Source: Labia minor
Lineage: Eukaryota; Arthropoda; Insecta; Dermaptera; Spongiphoridae
Reading direction: 5' to 3'
DNA length: 64,000 nt
Assembly (NCBI GenBank): GCA_963082975.1
Contig: OY720350.1
Location: forward strand, 17,330,910 to 17,394,909
Both the position numbers and the translations under genes were made by a program. The notes below the pieces were generated by a model, which was given only the letters and a program-made list of their open reading frames with translations, was not told where the DNA came from and did no database searches. This document shows, piece after piece, positions 11,814 through 20,459 of the stretch. The stretch's first letter is position 1. The number at the start of each line of letters is the position of its first letter.

Positions 11814-11915
11814 TTGATGGTCGGTTGTCTGGTGTTCAAGGGTGTGGTGACTTCGAGGATGATGCTCCTCGTACTTCAACCTCTCTCATCTTCTCATCTA
11901 CATTGACCAAAAACG
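11814..11915 (+). CDS. Candidate host coding exon, unknown product
   Basis: A 102-nt segment between a strong TTATTTTCAG acceptor (ends 11813) and a GTAAAG donor (starts 11916). The third frame is open across all 33 codons (begins DGRLSGVQGCGDFEDDAP, ends in TLTKN), with mixed hydrophilic composition unlike the Lys/Asn/Ile/Phe translations of the flanks. Start and end phases agree (two bases before the first full codon, one after the last), so it could be skipped without breaking frame. I do not recognise the family. Confidence 0.4.
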
Positions 11916-13109
11916 GTAAAGTTTTTTTATTTTTTATATTCTTCCACAATTTTTTATTTTTTATTTATTTTTTTTTTAAATATCCCTCTTTTGTATTTCA
12001 ACGTTTCTTATATATTTATATTAAATTAGTATTATTTACAATCAGAGATAGGCATACATATAATTTTTCTTAAATTGTACTTCAACACGTTCGGACAATA
12101 AAAAATCTAAAATATCTAAAAACAAAATCTCTCTATCTATTTATCTAAAAAATATAGTAGAAAAATATCATCATTCATCCTTATATTTTCAGGTGAATAA
12201 TCTTTCATTTAAATCGTTTTATATATTATTAGCTAGAAATAAAATTATCTACCTTTAAAAATTTGCTGACCTCACGATTTTTCCAAAACATTTTTTTTTT
12301 TTTTTTTTGTTTGAAATCCAAAAAATAACATTGATTCCGTTTAAAATCATGTTTTTAAACTTAAACGGATTTTATATTTGATAAAAAAATAAATCACCGA
12401 ATGAAATCGATCAAAATAAATAAATAAAATCTCATCAGCATTATTTATACTCTAAATTGAAATTTTCTATTGTGTTTTTTTTTATCAAAGACAGATGAAT
12501 CTGAATTCAAAACTACTTACTTAAAAGTTAAGATATTTCGAAAAATTAATTTTCCCTTAAGTATAACAAAAACAAATATTTTTACTAATATAAAGTATTG
12601 TAAATTCATTGAATATGATATTCTCCAACTCTATTTTAAATAAATAAGTCAGGTTGTCTGAAATTGAAATTTATTATCTCAACTGTATAGACGAGTAATT
12701 CTATTCTATGTATGCTTGCAAGTCAAAGGTAATGGATGTCACATCATAATCATAAATTTTCCTTAAATGAAATTGCCTGAGGTATATCAAGGATATGACT
12801 TCGCCACTGATGTTGATGTTTGAATTCAACCTGGGTTGATTCTAATCTATAGAAATTCCCGAACCTCTCTTGTGTGATTTCAAAGGATCAATCATTCAAG
12901 ATGGGAATAAATTGACTCTGTATACGGATGCTTTCATCCCAAAGAAATAAACTGAGAAAGCTCTCTTTTCCCAACTTCTATTGTACCATTGTATTTTTAT
13001 TTTTATCAATTTCTTCTTTTTTTTTTATATTGAAAAAAAAAATTGAACTTGTACGCCTAAACTTTAGAGAATAAAAATTTTTTACTTTATTATATATATA
13101 TAATATCCT
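11916..13109. other. AT-rich DNA with a more complex patch at about 12700-12980
   Basis: About 12700-12980 is less AT-rich and not repeated in the window. It might be untranslated exon or regulatory DNA. No open frame or polyadenylation context could be assigned. Confidence 0.4.
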
Positions 13110-13215
13110 TTTATCTATCTATCTCTGGGACTATTCAGAACTCGAAAGTTCTTGGCCACAGCATCCACATTTCTCCAATTGTTCCTATCCTGAGCTACAC
13201 CCATCCAACGCCTAT
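13110..13215 (-). pseudogene. RTE-type LINE extreme 3' end
   Basis: The minus strand reads CCAAGAACTTTCGAG followed by a GATAGATAGATA tail (about 13115-13155 on the plus strand), identical in layout to the ends at 1255-1307 and 30945-30990. It directly precedes the 5'-truncated Jockey-like LINE. Confidence 0.65.
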
Positions 13216-13401
13216 CCAAGGGATTCATCAATAAAAACAGCATCGACCAGCATTATAACTCCAAGTCAATCAGAGCAATCTGAAAAAATTCCACCATTAA
13301 ACCTAAGGTATAGTGACATTTTAAAAATTATCCACCTTCTTCCAAATAAATATAATATCAAAGATTTTTATGTTAAAAAATATACGATTGATAGACATTC
13401 G

Positions 13402-14216
13402 ATGTTTGCTAAAAATTTAAATACTTACCAAAAAATTAAAGAAGCGCTAGTAAAGGAAGGAATTCATTTCTTCACCTTTACACCTAAATCTTTAAAAAAC
13501 ATATCTTTTTTACTAAAAGGATTAGATCCAGCTAGCGATTTGGACGAAATTCGGAATGAGTTAAAATCTCATTCTCATATTTCCTTCGAAAAAATAGAGA
13601 GATTTTCAACAAAAATCTCCCAACGTAAAGGATATATACTTCCTCACATTTTGGTTCAGATATCGGCCAGTTCCAATCCTGCAGACCTATTAAACATCAA
13701 GCATTTAAACTATCAAAAAATTAATTGGGAGAAAGTGAAAAGAAACGAAAATGAGATAATTATTTGCCATAATTGTCAACAAATTGGCCATTTCGCCGTA
13801 AACTGTTTCTTACCACATAAATGTTGTAAATGTGAAAAAGCACATGGTCCGGGGGAATGCGAAATCCCAAAAGGGGAGAAAATAGACAACGTTTATTGTA
13901 TAAGATGCAAAAAATTCGGGCACCCAGCTACTTTTGAGGGATGCGAAATCCTAATAAAGTACGCAGAAAAGGAAAAAGAAAGGAAAGATTTAGCTAAACA
14001 AATTAAAAAAGAAAAACTTGAAAAAATAAATAATTATATTAGGCCCAATACGCAATTTTCTGAATTATTTAAAAATAATGAGAATAAAAATCAAAACAAT
14101 AACAATAATAATAACGAGAATTTGAATAAATTTATGAGTGAAATTCAAACTATATTACAAAAAATGTGTAAGGACATTGAATCAAACTCATTAAGTATTA
14201 TTAATCTCACAAAAAT
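13402..14216 (+). pseudogene. LINE ORF1, gag-like nucleic-acid-binding protein
   Basis: ORF1 proteins coat the LINE RNA in the cytoplasm and help target it. The N-terminal part (KNISFLLKGLDPASDLDEI) resembles the PRE_C2HC region of Jockey-type Gag. Three zinc knuckles follow: CHNCQQIGHFAVNC (CX2CX4HX4C), CCKCEKAHGPGEC (CX2CX3HX4C) and CIRCKKFGHPATFEGC (CX2CX4HX6C). After them come a Lys/Glu-rich segment and an Asn-rich linker. The frame is open upstream of 13402 to at least 13216, so the native start is lost. The hAT insertion at 14217 replaces the last residues; the native stop is the TGA at 19295-19297. Confidence 0.85.
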
Positions 14217-15552
14217 CAGTGGCGCAACCAGAATTTGCTCCTGGGGGGGGTTTTGACTAGCCGCTCCACCTTCCTATGCCCCCCCCCCCCCCCGGGCTCA
14301 CTTAAAGACAAATTTTCATTAAGATTTTTTTTTTATATTAAATATTTAAAAAAGTTTTGTAAATGAAACACTGATTTTACAAAATCTGTCAAATTTTGTA
14401 TTTTATTTACTCGTATTCACAGTTTTAGAAAGAAAATATTTTTTTCCAGCTATAAGTAAACCATTTTAGCTTTCCTCATGAAATAAGGATAGCTTTTACG
14501 ATGATCGGAAAATTTTTGCTCCGAGATTCTTCGAGATTTCCACTTTTCAGACGGTTCTGAATCCAAACTTGCAAAAAAAAATTTTGATCCGGCCGGCCGT
14601 TAAGTCTAAACGAAATGAGATATTATCTTGGGATTTGATATTTAGATGTTTTTTTTGGAATGAGATGGGCGGGGATTGGATTGTTTTTGGACAAGATGGG
14701 ACCATAAGTAATGCTAGTTTAAAGAGGTGTCAAAACACATTTTATTGAATTTCTTTATAAATTCCGATTTTTATGAGAATTATCATACTATCGTATTAAA
14801 TTTATAGGAAATCGCATTTACTAAAAGTTTCATTATATTCATTTTTACCTAAACTTAATAATAAAGGAGTTATTTTTAATAAACTACTTTAAGATGTCGA
14901 AAGCTTTTCGTCCGCCCGTAGTGTGGTAGGATAATTTGAAAAAATTAAACTTAAGAAAATTTAGAAAAAAATAGATTTTATGTGTGGGAACTGAAGCTCC
15001 CCCGAATCCCCCCCCCTGCCTCTTCCCTGGCTACGTGAAAAAATGAAATTCGATTTTAACCCATTGGTGACCAGATATCATGTAGATCAGTGGTTCTTAA
15101 ACTGTGGTCCGCGGACCCCTGGGGGTCCGCGAAGCCTTTACTGGGGGTCCGCGGTCCTCGGAAAAAAATCATCGTAAAAATATATACATATATAAATATT
15201 TAAAGTTCATTGTTTAACTATATCCTCCTAGAGAATTACGGCTATAATTTAATACTATTAATAATACTATTTTATTTTATTAAATTGATAATTATGTCAA
15301 TTAATTTTTTGTGAATAAATAAACATATATAAAAAACTATATATAAAATTTGAATTTTCATCCATTCATTCATTTAAAATCATTTTTCGATTGTTCCTTT
15401 AAAATAACCCCTCTTAGGGGCTCGGAAGGGGAGGCATATAAGGGAATTTTCTTTCACTTTGTTATTGGGGAAAACCAGGGGAGGGGACAGTCTTACCCGG
15501 AAAAACCCAAATTGTCAGCGTCCACTCTGGGGTTTTAAACAGTTTTAAAGCA

Positions 15553-15662
15553 AATGTTAATTATAAGTTCATTTCTCAACGAGTTGTATCTTTAAATTAT
15601 TTTTATTAATGTTAATTATAAGTTCATTTCTCAACGAGTTGTATCTTTAAATTATTTTTATT
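15553..15662 (+). repeat. 55-bp tandem duplication inside hAT copy 1
   Basis: Two adjacent 55-bp units starting AATGTTAATTATAAGTTCAT at 15553 and 15608. The same pair is present in copy 2 (about 23212-23321), so it predates the copies' separation. Confidence 0.85.
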
Positions 15663-15850
15663 AATTTAATTAATTATAATTAAATTATAGCTAATAATAG
15701 TTTATTATAGCTAATAATTTTTTTTAATTTTTAGTGTAATTTGCATGATCATTATTTTATAAAAACACTAAACACATTTTGCAATTTCCCAGAAAGGCTG
15801 TTTTTGAGAGTAAGTATAAGTTAGTTTTATGAATAAAAAATATTTATTTT

Positions 15851-15939
15851 AATAATATTTTAGAATCAAATTACGAAATTAATAATATTTTAGAATCAAA
15901 TTACGAAATTAATAATATTTTAGAATCAAATTACGAAAT
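15851..15939 (+). repeat. 30-bp triple tandem repeat inside hAT copy 1
   Basis: Three units of AATAATATTTTAGAATCAAA plus TTACGAAATT (15851, 15881, 15911; the last one base short). They lie upstream of the transposase and are also present in copy 2 (about 22935-23023). AT-rich ATTTAAAATGAT words follow to about 16075. Role unknown; they may be binding sites or neutral. Confidence 0.85.
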
Positions 15940-16168
15940 ATATTTATTATATAAATTAATATTCATTTAAAATGATATTAAATCATTTATTTAAAATGAT
16001 TTAAAACATTTATTAAAATGATTTAAAACATTCATTTAAAATGATATTAAAACATTCATTTAAAATCATATTAAAACATAGCTAGTAAATAATAATTCGT
16101 TATATTTATATTATATTTATATTATATTTATATTATTGTAGTTCAATGTTAATAAATTACTCCATAAA

Positions 16169-18028
16169 ATGGATCGTTGGCTACAAACTGGTTCAACACA
16201 GAAACGGAAAGAATCAGATGATGAGGCATCAACAGCAAACTCTACCAAGAAACGCAAAACTAGAAAATATTCGGATGATTATTTATCATTTGGATTTACT
16301 TATATTTGCAACAATGATGTGGAAAGACCAGTCTGCGTTCTATGTCAGGAAAGTTTATCCAATGAAAGTATGAAACCTGCTAATCTCAGACGTCATTTAC
16401 AAACAAAGCACAGCGAGCATGTTAGTAAGTCTATCGAATTTTTTAAAATGAAAAAAGAAGAACTTAATTCAAGTCAGAAATTGATGGTAAAGACGGGATC
16501 TGGTGGTATGAGTAAGAAAGCAGTAATGGCATCATATGAAGTAGCTCTACTTATTGCTAAAGCAGGAAAGCCGCATAATATAGCAGAGCAATTAATTCTT
16601 CCTGCTATAAAAGTAATTACAAATATAATGTTAGGAACTAAAGCAGCAAACGATATAAATTTGATTTCATTATCAAATGATACGGTTAAGAATAGGATTG
16701 AAGACATGTCATGTAATATAAAAGAAGAATTAATATCGAGAGTGCGCAAAAGTCACTATTACTCATTACAATTGGATGAAAGTACTGATGTCACTAATAA
16801 TGCCAATTTGTTAGCTTTCATTAGATATGAGTTTGAAAATCAAATACAAGAAGATGTATTGTTTTGTGATTCACTACCTTCACGAACGACAGCTAATGAC
16901 ATATTTAACAGTTTGAATAATTTTATAACCGAAAATGAAATAGAGTGGCCAAAATGTGTTGGAATTTGCACTGATGGTGCTCGTGCAATGTCAGGTACAA
17001 GAACTGGATTGATTGCTCTTATTAAAAATGTTGCGCCTCAGGTTGTTTGGAATCATTGCTGCATTCACAGAGAATCATTAGCAGCCAAAAATATGTCACC
17101 AGATTTGAAAAGAACATTAGACGAAGTAGTTAAAATTGTCAATTTCATTAAGGCTCGTCCACTTAATTCCAGAGTTTTTAAAATTTTGTGTGAGGAAATG
17201 GGTAGTCAACATACACATTTATTATTACATACAGATGTACGTTGGTTGTCCCGCGGGAAAGTACTCATTCGCCTTTTTGAGCTTCGAGATGAAATACGAT
17301 TGTTTTTAATAGATGCGCATTTTGAACTGACCGAATGTTTCAATGATTTTATCTGGTTAGCTAAGGTGGCTTACTTGACTGATATTTTTACAAAATTGAA
17401 CGAACTTAATTTGAGCCTGCAAGGTACTGTTGTAAATATATTTAAAGTTGAAGATAAAATAGAAGCAATGATTAAAAAAATCGACTTGTGGTCGAAACGC
17501 ATCCAGAACGGTGTATATGAGTCTTTTCCAACTCTCAATGATTTCATAGAAAGCTCCAGTGAAAAATTGCTTAATCAAACGCGTCAATTATTTGTTGAAC
17601 ATTTAATTACTTTGAAAAGCAACTTCAGGAAGTATTTTTCTACTCCTGATCCTTGCAATAACTGGATCAGAGATCCATTTAATATGGAAATTACAAATGC
17701 TAAACATTTATCTGCACCTGAACAAGATATTCTCGTGGAATTATCATGTGATACAACTTATAAACTAAAATTTAACAAAACTGAATTGAGCAACTTTTGG
17801 TTACTTCTCAGGTCAGATTATCCTGCGCTTGCAAATAAAGCACTTCAACACTTGATTCCATTCTGCACAACATATTTATGCGAACAAGCTTTTTCGGTAC
17901 TATTTTATATTAAGTCTAAATATAGAAACAAATTAAATGTAGAGCCGGATCTTAGATTAAAAGTTTCCAATATTAAGCCAGATATTGAGATTCTTGTTTC
18001 AAGAAAACAACTGCATACATCTCATTAA
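16169..18028 (+). CDS. hAT transposase with BED finger (ZBED5-like), intact
   Basis: 619 residues; a DDE-type transposase that would cut and paste its own element in the nucleus. A Lys/Arg-rich N-terminus precedes a BED zinc finger with C56, C59, H76 and H81 (CX2CX16HX4H). The RNase-H-like core has the first acidic residue in LDEST (D203), the second in CTDGARAMSG (D269), and a CXXH-like NHCCIH at 295-300. The hAT C-terminal dimerisation block holds YLCEQAFSVL with the likely catalytic E572, then YIKSKYRNKLNVEPDLRL. The ATG at 16169 follows AAA and gives the family's usual MDRW start. No stops or frameshifts. Domesticated ZBED5-type host proteins look similar, but the terminal repeats show this is the mobile form. 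Confidence 0.95.
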   Translation: MDRWLQTGSTQKRKESDDEASTANSTKKRKTRKYSDDYLSFGFTYICNNDVERPVCVLCQESLSNESMKPANLRRHLQTKHSEHVSKSIEFFKMKKEELNSSQKLMVKTGSGGMSKKAVMASYEVALLIAKAGKPHNIAEQLILPAIKVITNIMLGTKAANDINLISLSNDTVKNRIEDMSCNIKEELISRVRKSHYYSLQLDESTDVTNNANLLAFIRYEFENQIQEDVLFCDSLPSRTTANDIFNSLNNFITENEIEWPKCVGICTDGARAMSGTRTGLIALIKNVAPQVVWNHCCIHRESLAAKNMSPDLKRTLDEVVKIVNFIKARPLNSRVFKILCEEMGSQHTHLLLHTDVRWLSRGKVLIRLFELRDEIRLFLIDAHFELTECFNDFIWLAKVAYLTDIFTKLNELNLSLQGTVVNIFKVEDKIEAMIKKIDLWSKRIQNGVYESFPTLNDFIESSSEKLLNQTRQLFVEHLITLKSNFRKYFSTPDPCNNWIRDPFNMEITNAKHLSAPEQDILVELSCDTTYKLKFNKTELSNFWLLLRSDYPALANKALQHLIPFCTTYLCEQAFSVLFYIKSKYRNKLNVEPDLRLKVSNIKPDIEILVSRKQLHTSH

Positions 18029-18539
18029 ATATGTAAGTTATATTTAATGAGATAGATGCAGTTATTTTTTAAAATATTTCTTATTTAATATTTTCTGAAA
18101 AAAATTATAAAATATTTATATGAATTTAATGTAAGTACCCATTATAATTTGTGAGATTTGTTGCTATGACAATGTTTGTATTTTCTTTCTTCAATATTAT
18201 AATTTCTAATAAAATGTGTTCTACAATATGCAAAAAAATCGTTATTCACCAATCACTGTTAGAAATATTCATCATATATCCTTGTCCTTATGAGATCGTA
18301 AGCCAGAAATTAATTAATAAAATGACGAAAAGTACCTAAAGTTGTGATGGGGGTCCGTCAAAAAAAATTTTTTCAAGTGGGGGTCCGTGGAGTACATAAG
18401 TTTAAGAACCTACATTGTAGATAAATATAGAAAAAAATATTTTTGAAAGGGTTTTTGGTGTATAAAAATAAATGTTCCCATTTGGGAACGCTGGCTCTAC
18501 AAATGGGTTAATATATATAAACAAATAAAAAAAATTAAC

Positions 18540-18750
18540 CTTTTCAGTTGTGAAATCAACTATTTCTTTATTGTCTTCTTCGCTATTGCTATTAACACAA
18601 TCTGTTGTTTCTGAAGGTCCAGCTTCACTATCTAATTCTTAAATGGAAAAGTATTTAAGAATTAATTCACTAATTTAAAAAAAAATTTTAAATCTTACCT
18701 TTCTTGTTTTTCTTATTTTGAAAAAAATCTGAAATTAGTCTTCGCTTCAT
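18540..18750 (-). pseudogene. N-terminal transposase exons of the outer hAT
   Basis: On the minus strand an ATG at 18750 opens MKRRLISDFFQNKKNKK, a start typical of TTF-finger (ZMYM1/52-kDa-repressor-like) hAT transposases. A GTAAGA donor at about 18698 and a TTTAAG acceptor at about 18638 define a 60-bp intron. The second exon gives an acidic stretch (ELDSEAGPSETTDC, then NSNSEEDNKE). The rest of the gene is deleted, so no transposase can be made. Confidence 0.65.
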
Positions 18751-18757
18751 AATCTTT

Positions 18758-19120
18758 ATGAAATTAGCAATTAATGTATGTAGCAATGTGGAAGGGGTTG
18801 AATTGGTGTCTAGGGTAAATGTTCTCGATAGAGCAACTTCTTGTTTGCGAATTTCTATAAAATGGTTTATTTACAAATGCCCTACCCGTTGTGGTGGAGA
18901 AGGGGGGAGACTTTCTCCTGGACGTCACCAAAGGCCTTGTGGGGGTGAGGGCTATCCCTCTGTTAAATTTTACAACCAGGGGTACGGAAGTGGAGTGAGG
19001 AGCTCGAAACATCCCTTGACCTCGGTATCAATTTCCACATGTATTAATAAAAAAAAACTTTTTTATTATACACTAAGTTATATTTTAAGAATTTTTTTTC
19101 TTTTTTCTATTTGAAAACAT
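18758..19120. other. Inner part of outer hAT, non-coding
   Basis: GC-richer sequence at about 18830-19020 that belongs to the outer hAT derivative. Open stretches occur on both strands but neither has a recognisable motif. Confidence 0.4.
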
Positions 19121-19271
19121 AATATACAGCAATTATTTTTTTTTTCTCTCCTGGGGGTTTTAACCCCCAAAACCCCCCCTGGTTGCGCGACTGAATATAC
19201 AGCAATTATTATTTTTTTTCTCTCCTGGGGGGGGTTTTAACCCCCAAAACCCCCCCCTGGTTGCGCCACTG
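19121..19271. repeat. Tandemly duplicated hAT terminus
   Basis: Two copies of the same end: 19121-19193 (73 bp) and 19194-19271 (78 bp). Both start AATATACAGCAATTATT and run through CTCTCCTGGGGG and TTTTAACCCCCAAAACCCCC. The inner copy ends GGTTGCGCGACTG (mutated), the outer GGTTGCGCCACTG (intact). The outer one abuts the target duplication. Confidence 0.85.
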
Positions 19272-19293
19272 CAAAAATGTATTCGTTTTCGCC

Positions 19294-20459
19294 ATGAACA
19301 CTAGAAGAAATAAATCTATAAAAGTCATTACCTTAAATGTGAACTCGATCATATCAAACCAAAGGAGATATAATTTGTTGAATCTATTAAAAAAATTAGA
19401 CCCAGATATAGTACTATTATCCGAAACAAAACTTAACAAAAATCACAAATTAGAATTCAAAGATTACGATATTATTAGAACAGACAGGCCAAATTCTATT
19501 AGGGGTGGGGGTACTGGCATATTGATTAAAAAATCCATTAAATATAAAACAATAAATAGAATCCAATTACAAAACGTATTAGAAACATCAATTATAAAAA
19601 TTAATCTTACAAAAGGTGAGGCTTTATTCATAATTTCAACATATGCTCCTGCTGGGGATGATAGAGTGGGATAATATTTTCAAAAGACTAGATTTAAATA
19701 ACAATGCTCATTATTATATAATAGGGGGTGACCTAAACGCCAAACATAATAAGTGGGGTAATAACTCTAGCAACACTAGAGGAAAAAAATTTTGTAAGTG
19801 GATAGATGAGAATGAAATACAATACAAATTAAATATATATTCTTCAAACCGCCCCTCCTTCCCAAGCGCGAATTCCTATTTAGATTTATTTGCAATAGAC
19901 GCTAGAATAGAAATTATAAATGAAATCGAAAATAAAAAACTACCAATTATTCCATACGACAGTGATCATAACGCAATTTTAGCCGAAATTCAATTCAATT
20001 CTGCCAAAACATTTTTCGAAATAATTAATCACAAAATCTCTTATAATTATAAAAAAGCAAATTGGTCCAAATTTGCTAATCACCTTAGTAAAAGCTGCGA
20101 ATTGTATATTCCCCGTTACTCAAACTTGAATAACAAAGAAATCGACTCTCATATAAAAAACATTGATGAACACATCCTAAAAGCCATAAATATTTCAGTC
20201 CCAAAAATTAAACAAAAAAATTCAGTAGAAATTTATATAAACCCAAGAATTCAGCAACTTCAGAAGCACAAAAATTACCTATTCAAAGAGAGGAATAAAT
20301 ATCTCTCACAAGGTAAAAACAAAAATTCTATTGAAGTTATGGTCATAAAAAAACTATTATCTGAAGTAAAAGAACAATTGGCAAAAGAATTCAAAAAATC
20401 GACTAACAATTACTGGTCTGAAAAAATTAAAAACATCCCACATAACGATTCACTTAAAA
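19294..20459 (+). pseudogene. LINE ORF2 N-terminal part: APE-type endonuclease
   Basis: This domain nicks target DNA to prime reverse transcription. Starts at ATG 19294 (MNTRRNKSIKVITLNVNSI), overlapping the ORF1 stop TGA (19295-19297). Motifs in order: LNVNSI, LLSETKLN (catalytic E), GGGTGILI, STYAP, then in the next frame GGDLNAKHNKWG, SYLDLFAID and SDHNAIL (catalytic D/H). A frameshift at about 19650-19670 separates STYAP from GDLNAKH. Coding stops at 20459, where hAT copy 2 is inserted, and resumes in phase at 23795. Confidence 0.9.

Larger units (their letters stand above)
15088..18414 (+). mobile_element. BED-finger hAT transposon, copy 1 (3,327 bp)
   Basis: Begins CAGTGGTTCTTAAAC. Its right end as reverse complement reads TGTAGGTTCTTAAAC, so the outermost bases differ between ends. 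Flanks ATGTAGAT (15080-15087) and TTGTAGAT (18415-18422) form an 8-bp target duplication with one mismatch. The 5' subterminal region holds the palindrome GGTCCGCGGACC and three GGGGTCCGCG-like words; the 3' end has GGGGGTCCGT words. It carries one intact transposase gene. The length equals that of copy 2 at 20460-23786. The end motif and protein place it in the ZBED5/Charlie-like group of hAT. Confidence 0.92.
15056..18511. mobile_element. piggyBac-type MITE split by hAT copy 1
   Basis: TTAA at both borders (15056-15059, 18508-18511) and imperfect terminal inverted repeats CCCATTGGTGACCAG and (as reverse complement of the right end) CCCATTTGTAGAGCCAG. TTAA duplication with a CCC-starting terminus is the piggyBac signature. 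Without the BED hAT and one 8-bp target copy it is only about 121 bp. It contains the short palindrome GTTCCCATTTGGGAAC (18475-18490). Confidence 0.75.
14217..19271 (-). mobile_element. TTF-type hAT derivative inserted in LINE ORF1
   Basis: Terminal inverted repeats CAGTGGCGCAACCAG and (inverted) CTGGTTGCGCCACTG, each next to G- or C-runs (14244-14292, 19150-19257). The flanks carry the 7-bp direct repeat CAAAAAT (14210-14216, 19272-19278). Without the piggyBac MITE and the BED hAT inside it, about 1.6 kb remains. A minus-strand transposase N-terminus (18540-18750) shows it derives from a longer autonomous element. Its 3' (plus-side) terminus is present twice in tandem (19121-19271). A further C-rich stretch ending in CTGGCTACGTG (about 14990-15036) looks like another decayed end of this type. 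Confidence 0.8.

Noticed and set aside
13045-13215. Upstream extension of LINE ORF1
   Set aside because: The frame is open to 13048, but this sequence is the tail of another LINE on the opposite strand, so it is not native ORF1.
15350-15538. 62-codon open stretch in the hAT 5' region (and 23336-23524 in copy 2)
   Set aside because: Lies in the non-coding 5' part of the element; present twice only because the element is.
16474-16749. Open stretches antisense to the hAT transposases (also 17357-17587, 21287-21517, 22125-22400)
   Set aside because: They mirror the transposase coding strand and have no motif or start context of their own.
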